In this document: positions 61,266 to 64,000 of the stretch, in pieces
Position numbering within the stretch: the stretch's first letter is position 1
Layout of the letters: each line of letters starts with the position of its first letter
Source: Rhodospirillales bacterium
Lineage (GTDB): Bacteria; Pseudomonadota; Alphaproteobacteria; Micavibrionales; Micavibrionaceae
Direction of reading: 5' to 3'
NCBI GenBank assembly: GCA_020638175.1
Contig: JACKJA010000002.1
Location: forward strand, 1,426,001 to 1,490,000
Length of the DNA: 64,000 nt
Notes under the pieces: generated by a model
Seen by the model: the letters and a program-made list of their open reading frames with translations, nothing else
Told to the model about the DNA's origin: nothing
Database searches by the model: none
Made by a program: the position numbers and the translations under genes

Positions 61266-62663
61266 CTACATATGCACCGCTTTGCCGTACGCGTCCAGCG
61301 TGCTTTCGTGCATCATCTCGGACAGGGTCGGGTGCGGGAAGACGGTGTGCATCAGCTCAGCCTCGGTGGTCTCCAGCGTCATGCCGATGCCAAAGCCCTG
61401 AATCAGCTCCGTGACTTCCGCGCCGATCATATGCGCGCCGAGCAGTTCCCCGGTCTTGGCGTCGTAAACAGTTTTGACCAGCCCCTCCGGCTCGCCCAGC
61501 GCAATCGCCTTTCCGTTGCCGATGAACGGGAACCGGCCGACTTTGACGCTGTAACCCGCCTCTTTCGCTTTCGTTTCGGTCAGACCGACGCTTGCCACCT
61601 GCGGCATGCAATAGGTACAGCCCGGAATTTTCCGCGTATCAAGCGGGTGAACGTCTTTTTCGCCCGCAATCTTTTCCACACAGAGTATCCCTTCGTGCGA
61701 CGCTTTATGCGCCAGCCACGGCGGCGCAGTGATATCGCCGATCGCATACACGCCCGGTTCATCCGTTGCGCACCACTCATTCGTCACAATATGCCCGCGG
61801 TCGGTTTTGACCTTGGTGTTCTCCAGACCGATATCCTCGATATTCGCCACGATCCCGACGGCGGAAATAACGCGGTCGACGCTCAAGGTTTCGGTTTTGC
61901 CACCCACCTCGATATGCGCCGTCACACTATCCTTGCCCTTGTCGAGCTTAGTGACCTTCGCCCCGGTCATGATCTTCATACCCTGCTTTTCAAACGCCTT
62001 TTTCGCAAAGGCCGAAATTTCTTCATCTTCGACCGGCAAAACGCGGTCCATCACCTCGACCACCGTCACATCAGCACCGAGGTTTTTAAAGAAGCTCGCA
62101 AATTCAATCCCGATCGCCCCGGATCCAATCACCAGCAGCTTTTTCGGCATCATGTCAGGCACCAGCGCCTCACGGTAGCTCCAGACAAATTTCCCATCCG
62201 GCTCCAGCCCCGGCAAAGCGCGGGCCCGCGCCCCGGTCGCAAGAATAATATTCTTGGCACTCAAGATTTCGATTTTGCCGTCTTTTTCGATCGCCACCTG
62301 CCCCTTGCCCTTCAAGCGCCCGTAACCGTCAAATACGGTCACCTTGTTCTTCTTGAGCAGATGTTTGACCCCGCCGGAGAGCTGGTTGGCCACCCCGCGC
62401 GAACGATCAACTATCGCTTTAAGATCAAACTCCAATCCTTTGATTTTAATTCCAAAATCATTAGAGTGCGTCATGTGGTGATACTGTTCACTGCATCGTA
62501 AAAGCGCCTTGGTCGGGATGCACCCCCAGTTCAGACATATTCCGCCCAAATGGTTCGCCTCAATCAGCGCCACATTCATTTTCAGCTGTGCCGCGCGGAT
62601 CGCCGCTACATAACCGCCCGGCCCACCGCCGATCACGATAAGGTCAAACACTTTGTCACTCAT
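61266..62663 (-). CDS. lpdA: Dihydrolipoyl dehydrogenase (E3)
   Basis: The FAD-dependent E3 of 2-oxoacid dehydrogenase complexes. In 465 residues: FAD motif GGGPGGYVAA, redox-active C43 and C48 in GGICLNWGCIPTKA, the NAD motif GSGAIGIEFASFF, YAIGD and the active-site HPHPTLSEMMHE. The gene belongs with pdhC and lipA in this cluster, so it is the E3 of pyruvate dehydrogenase. Confidence 0.96.
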   Translation of the reverse strand: MSDKVFDLIVIGGGPGGYVAAIRAAQLKMNVALIEANHLGGICLNWGCIPTKALLRCSEQYHHMTHSNDFGIKIKGLEFDLKAIVDRSRGVANQLSGGVKHLLKKNKVTVFDGYGRLKGKGQVAIEKDGKIEILSAKNIILATGARARALPGLEPDGKFVWSYREALVPDMMPKKLLVIGSGAIGIEFASFFKNLGADVTVVEVMDRVLPVEDEEISAFAKKAFEKQGMKIMTGAKVTKLDKGKDSVTAHIEVGGKTETLSVDRVISAVGIVANIEDIGLENTKVKTDRGHIVTNEWCATDEPGVYAIGDITAPPWLAHKASHEGILCVEKIAGEKDVHPLDTRKIPGCTYCMPQVASVGLTETKAKEAGYSVKVGRFPFIGNGKAIALGEPEGLVKTVYDAKTGELLGAHMIGAEVTELIQGFGIGMTLETTEAELMHTVFPHPTLSEMMHESTLDAYGKAVHM

Positions 62664-62677
62664 CTCTTCTCATCCTC

Positions 62678-63514
62678 TCAAACCGCCAGCAATGCCAGCA
62701 AGTCATCTGTTTTATAGTTCGGCGTGTCATGGGCAATCAACCCCATATCAGGCCACGCATGATCCACATCGTCTATAACAATGTCACCCCGGCCGCCAAT
62801 CGCCGCCCGGAAATCTTCCGTGTCCTTAAGTGTCAGCAGTTCATCATTCGCAACAACCAGATAACTCAGCTTTATATCCGGCGACAAACCATTTTTCACG
62901 CGCCCCGGCAAGCCCTTGTAAAAATCACCCAGCGTTTTCTGTATCTCAACAGGATCGTTCAGGGATACCTTCTGCGTAACCATAGGGTGAGCAATAAATT
63001 CGGGCCTCCACAGCCGCATGATATCATCCGCGCGCCCCTCATTAACGCCCTGCGCCCCGGCATAAAGCAGCAGGGATTTCACATGTGGAAACGACTTATC
63101 ACTATCGGACAACGCCTTCAGCGAAGATAACGCCCCAAAGCTGTTCCCGATCACATAGAGAGATGAATAATCATCATGAATAGCAGATAACAGATGAAAC
63201 GGCTCGTCCAGCCATTCATCAATCGTTGCAGGCCCGCCGCCGATATGCGTCTCCCCCGCCTTGCGCCCGTCATAAAGACGCACGCTGTTATTCACAAATG
63301 CCGGCCCGGTTGGGTCAGCCAGCTTAACGCCTTTATGCTTGATCACATAAACGTCATACCCCTGTGCTGCCAAAGCTCCGGCATGCCGCTGCTCAAACAG
63401 CGTTGCCCCCATCCCCGGAAAACCGGGGCAAAAGACAATCGCCTGACCAGTTTTCTGATCGGGCTGAAAAAGCTGGGCTTCAACGCCGTTATGCTTTTGC
63501 CAGCTAACCCGCAT
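62678..63514 (-). CDS. alpha/beta hydrolase fold protein
   Basis: A 278-residue alpha/beta hydrolase. The nucleophile elbow GNSFGALSS places Ser125; VVANDELLTLKDTEDF could supply the acid and DDVDHAWPD the histidine. The oxyanion segment reads FCPGFPGMG. ATG 63514 is used since it lies one base after the pdhC stop; the frame continues upstream inside pdhC. It is not a standard member of the PDH operon; substrate unknown. Confidence 0.82.
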   Translation of the reverse strand: MRVSWQKHNGVEAQLFQPDQKTGQAIVFCPGFPGMGATLFEQRHAGALAAQGYDVYVIKHKGVKLADPTGPAFVNNSVRLYDGRKAGETHIGGGPATIDEWLDEPFHLLSAIHDDYSSLYVIGNSFGALSSLKALSDSDKSFPHVKSLLLYAGAQGVNEGRADDIMRLWRPEFIAHPMVTQKVSLNDPVEIQKTLGDFYKGLPGRVKNGLSPDIKLSYLVVANDELLTLKDTEDFRAAIGGRGDIVIDDVDHAWPDMGLIAHDTPNYKTDDLLALLAV

Positions 63515-63515
63515 A

Positions 63516-64000
63516 TTACACCAGCATCGCTGCGGGGTTTTCGATATAGCGCTTGAAAATCTGCAGGAACTCGGCCCCGACCGCCCCATCAACCGCGCGG
63601 TGATCGACCGACAGCGTACAGTTCATCACCGTCGCAATCTTGATCTCGCCCTTTTCAACGACCGGCTGCTGGATCCCCGCCCCGACCGCCAAAATGCAGG
63701 CTTGCGGCGGGTTGATAATCGCATCGAATTCCTTCACGCCATACATGCCAAGATTGGACACGGTAAACGTCCCCCCCTGAAACTCATGGGGTTTCAGCTT
63801 GCCTTCGCGCGCCCGGCCCGCGAGATCTTTCACCTCGTCGGAAATCTGGCGCAAGCCTTTTGTCTCGGCGGCAAACACAATCGGCGTAATCAACCCGTTC
63901 GGCGTCGACACCGCCACGGAGATATCGGCATGGGTATACTGGCGCACAGCATCATCGCCCCAGCTGACATTGGCCGCCGGAAAAGCTTTAAGCGCCTGCG
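63516..64000 (-). CDS. pdhC: Dihydrolipoamide acetyltransferase (E2), C-terminal part
   Basis: The E2 core of the pyruvate dehydrogenase complex; only the C-terminal about 160 residues are in the window, the rest lies beyond 64000. The catalytic motif DHRAVDGAVGAEFL is intact, with GLITPIV and GGTFTVSNLGMYGVKEFDAIINPPQ before it. The annotation as PDH E2 rather than another 2-oxoacid dehydrogenase follows from the sequence of this core and the linked lpdA/lipA. Confidence 0.92.
   Translation of the reverse strand, partial: QALKAFPAANVSWGDDAVRQYTHADISVAVSTPNGLITPIVFAAETKGLRQISDEVKDLAGRAREGKLKPHEFQGGTFTVSNLGMYGVKEFDAIINPPQACILAVGAGIQQPVVEKGEIKIATVMNCTLSVDHRAVDGAVGAEFLQIFKRYIENPAAMLV

Noticed and set aside
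61272..62501. 409-codon open frame opposite lpdA
   Set aside because: lpdA on the other strand has all E3 motifs; this frame is a high-G+C shadow without motif or ribosome binding site.
1..64000. CRISPR array, IS element, rRNA or riboswitch
   Set aside because: No regularly spaced repeats, transposase gene, rRNA sequence or riboswitch fold was seen on reading through both strands.

Overview
The window is a gene-dense, roughly 53-57% G+C stretch of an alphaproteobacterial chromosome. The evidence for this is a CcrM-type GANTC methyltransferase with a CtrA-like box in its promoter, the ntrY-ntrX-trkA ... hfq-hflX block, a fused ispDF, an F0 ATP synthase operon with two b-type subunits (atpI-atpB-atpE-atpF'-atpF) and no F1 genes beside it, and the dsbA-like/smc pair. 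The layout would fit a Rhodospirillales- or Micavibrio-like bacterium, but I cannot place it below class level by eye. No prophage, IS element, transposase or CRISPR array is visible; nearly everything is core housekeeping.

Layout. 1-5627 (+): the end of ruvA, ruvB, a small exported protein, then ybgC-tolQ-tolR-tolA-tolB; pal does not follow tolB. 5637-18563 (-): a long block read right to left, dsbA-like, smc, atpIBEF'F, nadD, then from its own promoter rsfS, rlmH, envC-like, ctpA, divergent polysaccharide deacetylase, rppH. 18697-22065 (-): OmpA-like protein, suhB, efp, a Phd-like small protein, dciA-like; mutY diverges from it, followed by an exported protein of unknown role. 24114-28037 (-): ccrM, rnhB (carrying a palindromic repeat inside its coding frame), a Na+/solute symporter and a YqaJ-like nuclease. 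28181-33684: an orphan ORF, pepN, a low-G+C sugar-phosphate transferase, obgE, rpmA and rplU. 33904-36198: two unknown genes, an ArsR regulator and tRNA-Ser(UGA). 36199-46198 (+): rhodanese, mltB, rlpA, PBP5-like carboxypeptidase, tmk, holB, metG (broken by a one-base frameshift), EamA protein, tatD, a metallo-beta-lactamase-fold protein, pirin; then mazG. 47027-55340 (-): ntrY, ntrX, trkA, murI, a HAD phosphatase, hfq and hflX. 55441-58485 (+): ispDF, pgpA, pncC/cinA, a glycosyltransferase-like gene. 58455-64000 (-): the end of pdhC, alpha/beta hydrolase, lpdA, cyclic-nucleotide-binding domain protein, lipA, a DUF3800 gene and ratA/coq10.

Functional themes are the cell envelope and division (Tol, EnvC-like/CtpA/deacetylase, MltB-RlpA-PBP5, MurI), lipoate-dependent pyruvate dehydrogenase (pdhC, lpdA, lipA), ribosome biogenesis (rsfS, rlmH, obgE, L21/L27, hflX) and DNA maintenance (ruvAB, smc, mutY, rnhB, holB, ccrM). 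The most noteworthy non-routine signals are nine GANTC sites packed into 157 bases around the ccrM start next to a CtrA-like box, a mobile palindromic repeat translated as part of RnhB, the metG frameshift in an A6 run, an 11-residue internal deletion in ribosomal protein L21, and probable recent insertions (DUF3800 between lipA and ratA; an A+T-rich sugar transferase behind obgE). I found no convincing multi-gene defence or otherwise undescribed system.
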